Below, in pieces: positions 28,237 to 37,526 of a DNA stretch of 64,000 nt (the first letter of the stretch is position 1; each line of letters begins with the position of its first letter). A program made the position numbers and the translations under genes. The stretch comes from Metridium senile (lineage: Eukaryota > Cnidaria > Anthozoa > Actiniaria > Metridiidae), in contig OX459101.1 of NCBI GenBank assembly GCA_949775045.1, positions 13,628,347 through 13,692,346 on the forward strand, given 5' to 3'. Below the pieces are notes generated by a model. The model did no database searches. It was not told the origin of the DNA and was given only the letters and a program-made list of their open reading frames with translations.

Positions 28237-31200
28237 TTAAAACATCTGTGTAGGATAAGTGGGCATGTGTACCCCCCATGGAGAGTGTAAGTAATCCATA
28301 TAACCATTCTTTTGATTGTTCAGTACAGTATTATTCATAGACATAGCATTTGTTGATAACATGTTTACTGTAGTTTGTGTAGAATGGTAAGAGCGCCTTT
28401 CTCCTTTCACAAAATTAGATGATAGTGAGGGGATTCCTCTGCCACGACCAGTTCCTCGTCCTGTTACCAGAGAACCTGAAATATATTTATATATATATTA
28501 TTTCAATACTATTTTTTTTACTCAAACTGAAAAATGAAATCAAAAAATTTTCAATAAAATAGAAGTTAACAATAATTATATGTATTACAATTATATTTTA
28601 GAACTTGTTGCCAGTTTTAATGTGCATTATCGTTTAAGTGTGACCCCCATAGTTTGAAGTCTTGTTTGTAAACAAGCATTGTGTTGGCCATCAATCAAAA
28701 CACTAGGAACAAGTTTGAACAAGTGTAAGTGATCCAAAAATGGCACTTGATTAGTCGATCCCTAAATACTGTTAAATCCATGATAAATGGCAATTGACAA
28801 AATGCTAGTTTGGAAATGAGAAATCAAACTGCAGGGTCACACTTCAACGATAATGGTAGTAAAAAATTGCATTATAAAAGCCTGAAAAAAGGGTTTAATA
28901 GTTACTGACCTCCACGTCCTCTAGCTGTTTTTTTCTTTACTATGACAGTGCCATCAAGTTTTGCTTTATGTTTGGCACTGGACATATGCTGTTGTAGTTG
29001 TACTGGTGAATTAACACTGACATCACAGTCTTTACAGTAATATTGACCAAGACGTGTACCTCCAGGACTTATACTTGCTGAGCTACTACAATTTGATAAT
29101 AGTCCAACGGTAGTTATTGCTGTTGCAAGTTTCTTGTATCTAATCTCTTGCCAGCCTAAGAATAATTATAATTAGTATAAATACAAAGGTGATTATACAA
29201 AATCGCACTCTCTGATTGGTTTGCTATCTCGGATTATCAGCCGATAATCACCTTTTCAGACAAAATGGCTGCCAGTAGTTGTTTTGTCACTGTTAGCGAA
29301 GAGGAAATTGAAAACTTTAAAGAAAATGCTGTCCCAAAATCGACAAAAGAAGCTACTAAGTTTGGTGTCAAGCTATTTAAAGGTATCATAGTAAATGTTC
29401 ATGTTTTTTTTTGTCATTATATGCGAGACAAAGTTTACAATTTTTACGCTTAAGGGTTGCGCTTTTAAAAAATAAAATATTTTCACTTTCAATGTTGTTT
29501 CCTTCTTTCTTTTTTGAAATAATCACCTTTGTATTTATACTAAAACAATTATTCACCTCAGGTGAAGTGATTATCGGTGAATATTTACCTCGCAGCTCGA
29601 AGACTTACCGCTCGGTAAATATTGGCCGATAATCACTTCGCCTTTGGCGAATAATTGTTAATTAGATTAATATTTCTGTCTTTTCATTTTGATACTTTAC
29701 TGTGTTTTGCACACATAATCAGGTGCCTGTTGGAATAAAAATCCAATCCTTGCATATAATCTTGGCAAAACTGTATCAACTGTTATTTTACTCTTTCTCA
29801 TTAATTTTCTGTTGCAGATCAGCGATAAGCTCCCCAGAGTTTCCGCAACAATCATGATCATACACAATTTAATAACTGCGAATCAGACCAACAAAATGAC
29901 CTCCTACCAACATGTGGCTTCATAGCTCAGTTGGTAGAGCATTGCACCAGTTCTGCAAAGGTCATGGGTTCAAATGCCGTTGAAGCCCCAAGCCCCGGGG
30001 TTCTATAATTGCAATTATATTAATTGCTTAATATTCCGCGACAATCACCATACACAATTTAGTAACCGCAGATCAGGCCAACATATATCTATTAGTAATT
30101 TAATTAGTAACAAAGGAACAACAAAAGAAAGAGTACAGTCCCGTACGGACCTTTTTAGCCTGACAGAGACAAAACACAGCCTTAATCTGGCCTGAACACC
30201 GTTCTAATGGCAGAACGTGAGCCGAACATGAACCTGACAAAATCCAATTCAGGTTCTGAACTAACGAGCCTAACACATTATGGCTGATGTTACGGTCCTG
30301 AACAGTCGGACAACACTCTAACATGAACCTAACACAAGCCTAACACCGATATAAATCCGAATCAGGCTCTGAGCTAACAAGCCTAACACATTATGGCTGC
30401 AAGTTACGGTCCTGAACAGTCGGACAACACTCTAACACGAACCTAACAGAAGCCTAACACCAATATAAAATCCAATTCAGGTCCCTGAGCTAACGAGCCT
30501 AACACATTATGGCTGATGTTACGGTCCTGAACAGTCGGACATCACTCTAACACAAACCTAACACAAGCCTAACACCGATATAAAATCCGAAATTTTAACA
30601 CTTGTGAAACTATCTAATTAGCGTGTGAAACGGAAGTTTTTTCTTTATGCGCATAAATTATCGTTGATAAATCGTCGTGGGATCACGTTTTTAACCAATC
30701 ATTTTTCTGATTTTTTTCACGTGATAAAAGTCACGCTAAATTGTAAAATTACGACTGTTGCGAGCACCTCAATGGCGTCGTTCACACGGTATAAGTTAGC
30801 TTTAGTGAGCTCTTTAGTCAACATTTTGCAATGATTTAAGCAAGGAAATTGCAAAACAATCTTGTTGGTTTGTATAATAGTAGGTGAGTTTTGTAATAAA
30901 GTCATTTAACACAAACTATTAACGTGAATTTGTTCTTAAAGTTTTAAATATGTCCGCTAACAATGAGGTTGATTTAAATGTACTTTTTCACTCTGATGAC
31001 AAAGAAGATTTCGAAGCTTTTGGTCCTGATGAGATCCAAGAAGCTTTTCAGCAGTATTTAGGGTGAATGAGTAAAGAAGACCGCGATGAAGATGAGGAAA
31101 ACACCGATGATAATGCTTGCGAAGTGGAATGGAAAAGTGACTCCGTAAACGATCAGCTGGAGTTTACCGCGAATTCAGGTCCAAATGAACAGCTACCAGA

Positions 31201-34200
31201 TAACGCAGAACCAATTGATTATTTCAATCTATTCTTCACAGATGAATTGATGCAAATTATAACAATTCAAACCAATCTCTTTGCTGAGCAAACGTAACTG
31301 TCAAATGAATGCTGAAGAAAAAAGGGCACCGAATTCGAGGATGAAGGCATGCAAGCATGGAAACCAACAATATAATTTATATATATGTGTGTGTATGAGA
31401 AAATTACCGCCTGAATCAGGCCTGACTACGGCCTAATTATTCGCGATGATTGACAGTGCTCCTTCAATGCTCTTGTCATGCTCTTGTCACGCTCCGATCG
31501 CTTTTTGCAACGCTTTAAATGTTAGGCCCTTGTTATGCTCTTTTTCGCCCGTTTTATGCTCTATTTTATGCTGTGTTCATGCTCTTTTTTGCTCTTGTTA
31601 GGTTCTCTGACTTTCGCTCTTGTTTGGTGGCTGTTAGTTTCGTGTTCGGCTGATTTGTCCGGCCATTGTTAGGCTCGTGTTCGGTCAGACATTTCCGTAC
31701 GGGGTATGTTGCCCAGTTTAGTGACACTTTAGTTTGTAAATACAATATCTTCTTTATCAAGTAAAATAATGATGTAGATATTTACTTGGAATCTTTTAAT
31801 TTGATAAAATAAAATGAATATTTCAACAGCAACTTAGGTGCCCAGTTTCGTGACAGCTGGCCCAGTTTGTGACACATTGAAAAAAAGCATTGCTTTCAAA
31901 GTAATTCACAACAAAATTCGATAAAACAAATCCAAAAAAATTTTCTTACCTTTAACTATATTTTGCGCTAACAAAATTGGATTGTTCCTTATTTCATTTT
32001 TTGAGGATTTTAGAATATGTAAATATTTGAAAGTCCTGCTACTTATTAACTTAATTTGCATAGAAACGATCTGCATAGGCGACTTTATCTGCCGTAGTGT
32101 TCCATAGCAAAAGCAAAACTTGATTCACTAAACAAACAGAATTCATAACATGTGTGTTTTCAAACAATTTCCAGTCGTGTTCGGGCTATTTGTAATCACT
32201 GGTATTTGCGTGTCACGAAATTGGGCACCTAATCTTAAAACAAACTAAATATTATGCGTCTAATATTTTTGCAAATATCAAAATTGCTGAACATTCAAGG
32301 GTCGTAGAATGAAGTTACACTCTCTAGCTATCATCAGTATAAATCTTTGTTCTTTGAGAATATACAATGTAAATCCCTCTTTTTTGAGCCCATGTCAGTT
32401 TACTGCGCAGTAAAAGTCATACATTTTAGCCAGGAAACCTCCACTACTCTGTCGACAATTGCTTCTCTTCAAAGAATCTGTTCATGTAAAAGCCCATCAA
32501 AACATGCATACTGAAGCTAAATGTTCAGTGTTTTCTCTGTAGTCTTTGTTTTTTTGAAATATCAAATAGCTGTCGCTAAAAACAAGTTTAATTTGTTTGT
32601 GTCACGATACTGGTAACTGTCACGAAACTGGGCAACATACTATACAGCTTGAGTGATCTTCTTTTGTCTTTAAATTCATTCCTATTAAACTCAAATTACA
32701 AACGTCAGAACAGCTTTCTTGCAATAAGGGGTGTATACTTAACATACTATAAAGGGTGTCAGTAAATACCTGGTTCCTCTCCCTGTGGTGGTGGTGGTGG
32801 TTTTGCCTTTCCTACTATGATTTTATGCCTTAATCCTTTGACGTGCTGGTCATATTGTCTTTCAGAGTTAAGTGTGATATGACAATATTCACAAGAAAAC
32901 AGTGCACTCTTTACATTACCACCAATCTTGACCAGGTCAGCTGTACTGGAATTACTACCAATCTTGACCAGGTCAGCTGTACTGGAATTACTACCAATCT
33001 TGACCAGGTCATTTGTACTGGAATTACCACCTATCCTGAACAGCTCATTTGTACTGGAATAACCGGTACCACTTATCTTGACCAGGTCAGTTGTATTGGA
33101 ATTGTTAGGTTTATCATTCTTTTTTCCAAGTGGTGATCTTGAAGTACCATGTAGATTTGCAATGGCATTCTCGGATAGTTTATGTCGATGTGCTTTTCCA
33201 CTGAAATGTTGCTCAGCTTGGTTCTTTGAGTTAAATACTTTTTGACAAATGGCACAATAATGTTCTATGGTTGATGGCAATACATCTGCAGTATTCTGGG
33301 CTGGAGTACTTGATGACAATGGTGGAGCTGGATGGTTAATGTTTACTGGTGGTGCTTTCTATAAAAAAAATCACAAATAACTATAAAATACACAAATTAA
33401 TATAAATGTTAGAATAAATCAACCAACAAAATCTTTAGAATACCTAATATTTAAGAGGGATTTGCCTATAGGGTCACCTATGACTTGATAATAATAATAA
33501 TAAACTTTATTGGGTAACAAATAAAGTATGACACTTTTTTCCAATCTGGCCCAGTTATGTTAGTACAATTTGTGTGATTTCAGTTCTTTTGATGCTAGTA
33601 GTTTATTTCTTGCTAGTTCCACTGTAGCAGATTTAAATATTTTGAAGGAAGAACAGTTAGTTGCATGATGGGGCAGTTTATTCCACAGTGATGGGGCAAG
33701 GAAGGAGAAACAGCATATACCAGATTTAGATTTAGCATTAGGGATTAGTAGTTTGTTGTTGGTGACGGAACGCGTTGAGTAGTGATGTGTAGGTTCGTTT
33801 ATTAGGGAAGACAGACACGTAGGGGCAGATCCATAAAGACATTGATGTACTAGTGCAAGGATACGGAGAGTGATAATGCTGGAGATTGGAAGGAGCTGAA
33901 GGTTTTGGAACAATGGTAACGAAGAAGATCTGAGGTTGGAGTTTAGCAATAGTCTTGCACCCTTTTTCTGAGCTAACACAAGCTGATCTAGAGATTCGGA
34001 TGAGATTCCGATTCTAAATGATTTTTTGGCAAATTTGTCAAAATTGGCTTGTAGAACCACCCGTACGGACCTTTTTAGCCTGACAGAGCCAAAACACAGC
34101 CTTAATCCGGCCTGAACACCATTCTGATAGCAGAACGTGAGCCGAACATGAACCTGACAAAATCCAATTCAGGCTCTGAGCTAACGAGCCTAACACATTA

Positions 34201-37200
34201 TGGCTGATGTTACGGTCCTGAACAGCCAGACATCACTCTAACACAAACCTAACACAAGCCTAACACTGATATATAATCCAAATCAGGCTCTAAAAAAAAC
34301 AAGCCTAACACATTATGGCTGCATGTTACGGTCCTGAACAGCCGGACATCACGCTAACACAAACCTAACACAAGCCTAACACCAATATAAAATCCGAATC
34401 ATGCTCTGAGCTAACGAGCCTAACACTTTATGGCTGCATGTTACGGTCCTGTACAGCTGGACAACAATCTAACACAAACCTAACACAAGCCTAATACCGA
34501 TATAAACAAATTCATGATCTCAATTGCAATCTTACATGTATTTGCACGAGCATAACATGAGCCTGAAACAAGCCAAACAAATGTCACAGACATTAATGCT
34601 ACAATGTGTTTAATTGTTATATTGTCCAAGCATTTCATATAGATTTTGGTTCATATTATATAAGGCAGACCAACACGAACTGAATTAAACTGGTTTCATT
34701 GTATTCTAACCATTGTGCTGCCAAAGATGAGATATCTCGTTTCCAGCATCATATTTCACACTGCCAAAGACGAGTATACTCGTTTTTAACATATGTGCAT
34801 AAATTATTGATGATAAATCGTTGTGTGTTCACGTTTTTTAACCAATCATTTTTCGGATTTTTCACGTGATAGAAGTCACGCTAGACCGATTGTAAAATTA
34901 CGACTGTCGCGAGCACCTCAATGGCGTTGTTCACACAGTATAAGTTAGCTTTAGTGAGCTCTTTAGTCAACATTTTGCAACGATTTAAGGAAATTGAGAA
35001 ACAATTTTGTTGGTTTGTATAAATGTAGAGTTTTGTAATAAAGTCATTTAACACAAACTATTAACGTGAATTTGCTCTTAAAGTTTTTAATATGTCCGCT
35101 AACAATGAGGTTGATTTAAATGTACTTTTTCACTCTGATGACAAAGAAGATTTCGAAGGTTTTGATCCTGATGAGATCCAAGAAGCTTTTCAGCAGTATT
35201 TAGGGTGAATGAGTAAAGAAGACCGCGATGAAGATGAGGAAAACACCGATGATAATGCTTGCGAAGTGGAATGGAAAAGTGACTCTGTAAACGATCAGCC
35301 GGAGTTTACCGCAAATTCAGGTCCAAATGAACAGCTACCAGATAACGCAGAACCAATTGATTATTTCAATCTATTCTTCACAGATGAATTGATGCAAATT
35401 ATAACAATTCAAACCAATCTCTTTGCTGAGCAAACGTAACTGTCAATGCTGAAGAAAAAAGGGCACCGAATTCGAGGATGAAGGCATGCAAGCATGGAAA
35501 CCAACAATATATATATATATGTGTATGAGAAAATTACCGCCTGAATCAGGCCTGACTACGGCCTAATTATTCGCGATGATTGACAGTGCTCTTTCAATGC
35601 TCTTGTCATGCTCTTGTCACGCTCCGATCGCTTTTTGCAACGCTTTAAATGTTAGGCCCTTGTTATGCTCTTTTTCGCCCGTTTTATGCTCTATTTTATG
35701 CTGTGTTCATGCTCTTTTTTGCTCTTGTTAGGTTCTCTGACTTTCGCTCTTGTTTGGTGGTTGCTAGTTTCGTGTTCGGCTGATTTGTCCGGCCATTGTT
35801 AGGCTCGTGTACGGTCAGACATTTCCGTATGGGTAAACACAGCTAGCTTGGGGAGAGATGAATGTTAAAACTTATAGCAATGGATTTAGCGTTCAAAACT
35901 GTTTCTAACCCTAACCCTAAAATCATTTTGCAAGTCATAAGTACAAGTTTTTGGTATAGCTTCTCAAACAAATTAATGGTATAGTTTCATGAATTGTTGT
36001 TTTCTTTTGTATTCTCTTTTTTTAAATTGTTGTGTTTTATGTTAGCTAGTTGGATATCTCATTAAAATCAAGGTTGGATCATATGGTATCCATTTCCATG
36101 CACATGATGAAATCAGACTGAATATGCCAGCTGAAAATAAGGAATTATTTATAGTAAGAGAAAAATAATTTACCAAAATCTTTTTATTTACTAGTAAATT
36201 TAAAATATACTTCACACTAATGTACGCACCCTTTATAAACATTGCTATTATTACTGCTTTAGTTCTGAATATGATTTAAAACTCATTAAAAAGAGATCAA
36301 AATATCTATCAAAATACACCTGGATGGCTTTATGATATAGGATTTTATGAATGAGTATATGTTGACTAACAAACACTTCATAGTACTACGTCATACCTAA
36401 ATCTAGATATGCAATTGTCTGTCTATTGACATTTATAGCCAAATAATTTATCAGTTGCTCCCCACTGATATCAAAACCAGCATTTCTTATCTATTTTATT
36501 TTTTGTTTTTATATTAATATTAATATGTCCAAGATCAAAGCAAGATATAAGCTAATACAATACGCATTTCAAACCTTTTCACTTTTTGAAGCAGCTGATG
36601 AATATTACAAAATGCAATTTACAAAAATTTAGATATTTTTATGAAAGAAAAAACAATGAGTATATTACTCTCATGCACTCGGGTTAAAAAACAAAGACGC
36701 CAGTTCATCAATAAATCATTTGGTAATTCTCTATCCACTATATAAGGTGTAATGCTTAACATAAATAAACCATTTCCCCAGTCTCTTTGTTTGAATAATT
36801 AATTGCCATTAATTACAAAACACATGGAAAACAACAAAAGTCTTAGTCTGACAAGTTTCGATAAAGATTTTTTGAATGAGATTAAAAACTGAACTTGGAG
36901 TCCTTTTCGGTTATAAAAGCGAGCGATTGCCAATTTACATGAAAGCATATTTGAGAAATCGTCATAACGACACATCATAAAACATCGTTCAACAAATTGA
37001 GAGGGAGTAATCTATCATAATCCTTCATATTTGCAGTCTTAATTGGTTTATTTTGCTAATCTACACGAAATTGTCTCCGAAAAATGCAAGGTTACTAGTA
37101 TAAAGCAGTCTATGCAATGTAATTTATAGTGAAGTACAATAACCTACGGTATCTAAATAAAGATCATAAATATGTTAGATTATATGTACTTACTACTTCA

Positions 37201-37526
37201 GCTGCCATTTCCAGCATCTTCACTTTTCCTTGATGGCTTTTCCCCTGAAAATGTTGATAAGCTTGGCTGGCTGAGTTGAGTTTAACCTGGCACACTTCAC
37301 ATGTGTACAGCTGCAAATCGATCGAGGCTTTACGCTTTGTTCCTTTACATTTCCTTCCGTCGCTACTACTTTCTAGTTGGGAAAGAGGAACTTCTTTAAT
37401 ATTACAGCCTTCATCAAGTCCATTTTGACAAGGAAGCGAGTCTTGTGGAGAAAACTGCAGATCTGTCTTAACTTCAACTTCCAATGCTTCTTCCATCTTC
37501 GACGCAGCGACAATGCTGGTCACCAC
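28237..37526 (-). CDS. ZNF385-like protein with four U1/matrin-type C2H2 fingers, complete
   Basis: Four exons join in phase: 37526-37194, 33358-32770, 29155-28910 and 28475-28237, giving 468 aa (458 if translation begins at the next in-frame Met). Each finger has C-x2-C, about 12 residues, H-x5-H spacing: YTCEVCQVKLNSASQAYQHF in exon 1, YCAICQKVFNSKNQAEQHFS and FSCEYCHITLNSERQYDQHV in exon 2, and YYCKDCDVSVNSPVQLQQHM in exon 3. The LNSxxQxxxHxxGxxH pattern and finger number fit the ZNF385 family, nuclear proteins that bind structured RNA or DNA in vertebrates. A less specific ZMAT/ZNF346-type assignment is the alternative. A 12-residue repeat (core SSTNDLVKIGSN) separates fingers 2 and 3, a Lys/Pro stretch follows finger 3, and exons 3-4 encode an Arg/Gly-rich patch. 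Confidence 0.87.
28618..28860. mobile_element. MITE filling intron 3 of the ZNF385-like gene
   Basis: CATTATCGTTTAAGTGTGAC at 28625 is answered by GTCACACTTCAACGATAATG ending at 28855. The element accounts for more than half of the 434-bp intron. It has no coding capacity. Confidence 0.8.
29170..29543. mobile_element. TIR element with a short captured or remnant ORF
   Basis: GTATAAATACAAAGGTGATT near the left end is answered by AATCACCTTTGTATTTATAC ending at about 29541. Inside, 29265-29453 on the plus strand encodes 62 aa beginning MAASSCFVTVSEEEIENFKE, followed by NAVPKSTKEATKFGVKLFKG. That pattern resembles the N-terminal helix region of DUF3504/KIAA1958-type proteins related to Crypton tyrosine recombinases. 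The ORF then runs into a T-rich stretch, so it is probably a truncated first exon or remnant. Confidence 0.6.
29545..29659. mobile_element. palindromic repeat, ATTCGCC type
   Basis: AACAATTATTCACC and GTGATTATCGG are mirrored by CCGATAATCACTTCGCC and GGCGAATAATTGTT. The central part repeats GGTAAATATT in inverse orientation. Fragments of a similar sequence occur at 11190 and 4344. Confidence 0.75.
29845..30082. repeat. direct repeats flanking a tRNA-like sequence
   Basis: A segment of about 48 bp (CGCAACAATCATGATCATAC, ACAATTTAATAACTGCG, ATCAGACCAACA) recurs in slightly different form at 30034-30082 (CGCGACAATCACCATACACA, ATTTAGTAACCGCAGATCAG). The tRNA-like sequence lies between the two. 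Confidence 0.75.
29916..29987 (+). tRNA. tRNA-like pseudogene or SINE head
   Basis: The 72-nt sequence folds as a cloverleaf: acceptor GGCTTCA/TGAAGCC, D arm with GCTC/GAGC, anticodon stem TTGCA/TGCAA with loop CCAGTTC, and T arm ATGGG/GCCGT. Position 33 is C instead of the near-universal U, position 37 is not a purine, and one T-stem pair is broken. The formal anticodon AGT would be threonine, but a working tRNA is unlikely. Internal A-box and B-box-like sequences (TAGCTCAGTTGG, GGTTCAAAT) fit a tRNA-derived repeat. Confidence 0.6.
30140..31703 (+). mobile_element. piggyBac-domain-bearing element, copy 1
   Basis: The ends read CCCGTACGGA and TCCGTACGGG. The left subterminal 450 bp has about four degenerate repeats of roughly 100 bp containing CCTAACACATTATGGCTG and TTACGGTCCTGAACAGTCGG. 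Both subterminal regions contain an 11-bp iterated motif (RAGCCTAACAC type). The centre encodes the start of a piggyBac-like transposase but no catalytic domain. A GT dinucleotide is repeated at the insertion point in the mariner end; no TTAA is present. The second copy is at 34060-35833. Confidence 0.88.
30950..31297 (+). pseudogene. truncated piggyBac-like transposase N-terminus, copy 1
   Basis: An ATG at 30950 opens 38 codons (MSANNEVDLNVLFHSDDKED, ending QQYLG), then an in-frame TGA at 31064, then a second ATG at 31067 and 76 codons ending at TAA 31295-31297. The second part contains GPNEQLPDNAEPIDYFNLFF then TDELMQIITIQTNLFAEQ, which is the start of the DDE_Tnp_1_7 (piggyBac/PGBD) domain. 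The preceding acidic stretch (KEDRDEDEENTDDN) is typical of piggyBac N-termini. The catalytic DDD region is absent. Confidence 0.8.
31704..32769. other. remaining intron 2 of the ZNF385-like gene
   Basis: Apart from the right part of the split mariner-type element (to 32643), this contains only AT-rich intron sequence before exon 2. Confidence 0.6.
32921..33100 (-). repeat. 36-bp coding minisatellite in ZNF385-like exon 2
   Basis: A unit of 36 bp beginning ACCAATCTTGACCAGGTCAG is present three times exactly in phase (32921, 32957, 32993) and then in more diverged copies toward 33100. It encodes 12-residue repeats between fingers 2 and 3. The reading frame is preserved. Confidence 0.92.
33483..34059 (-). 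mobile_element. CR1/L2-like LINE, 3' end fragment
   Basis: The minus strand from 34060 to 33560 encodes 166 aa without stops, including SLDQLVLAQKKGARLLLNSN, LRILALVHQCLYGSAPTCLS, HYSTRSVTNNKLLIPNAKSK and FSFLAPSLWNKLPHHA. This is the region after the reverse-transcriptase domain in CR1/L2-type non-LTR retrotransposons. The 3' tail is a short ATT/TAA repeat (33489-33504). The 5' side is cut off exactly where the second CCCGTACGGA element begins, so the LINE was there first. Confidence 0.85.
34060..35833 (+). mobile_element. piggyBac-domain-bearing element, copy 2
   Basis: The ends read CCCGTACGGA and TCCGTATGGG (one substitution). The organisation is the same as copy 1: subterminal 100-bp repeats, the truncated ORF pair and 11-bp iterons at the right end. 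About 250 bp at 34510-34770 are extra relative to copy 1. The flanks show no TTAA and no clear duplication. It is inserted in the LINE fragment within intron 1 of the ZNF385-like gene. Confidence 0.88.
35092..35439 (+). pseudogene. truncated piggyBac-like transposase N-terminus, copy 2
   Basis: It has the same arrangement as copy 1: a 38-codon ORF from ATG 35092, an in-frame TGA at 35206-35208, then 76 codons from 35209. The second ORF differs from copy 1 by a single residue (L to P in NDQPEF). The shared TGA shows that it predates the separation of the two copies. Confidence 0.8.
35834..37193. other. ZNF385-like intron 1, right part
   Basis: AT-rich intron sequence. I recognise no exon, tandem array or bounded transposon. 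Confidence 0.6.

Larger units (their letters stand above)
30136..32643. mobile_element. Tc1/mariner-type non-autonomous element, copy A, split by a later insertion
   Basis: The left end TACAGT (TA 30134-30135) is separated from the remainder (GTATGTTGCCCAGTTTAGTG at 31704) by a 1,564-bp element. The right end reads CACGAAACTGGGCAACATAC then TATA at about 32641. The internal sequence matches the intact element at 54329-55358 in inverse orientation, including GGCCCAGTTTGTGACACATT and TTTCTTACCTTTAACTATAT. Excluding the insertion, it is about 0.95 kb. It encodes no transposase. Confidence 0.87.

Noticed and set aside
29916..29987. Functional tRNA-Thr (AGT)
   Set aside because: C33, a non-purine at 37 and a broken T-stem pair argue against function.
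31067..31297. 76-aa acidic ORF as a host gene
   Set aside because: It occurs twice inside homologous elements with inverted ends and matches the start of a transposase domain.
35910..35930. Telomere-like CTAACCCTAACCCTAA
   Set aside because: Only about two units are present; this is chance-level similarity within an intron.
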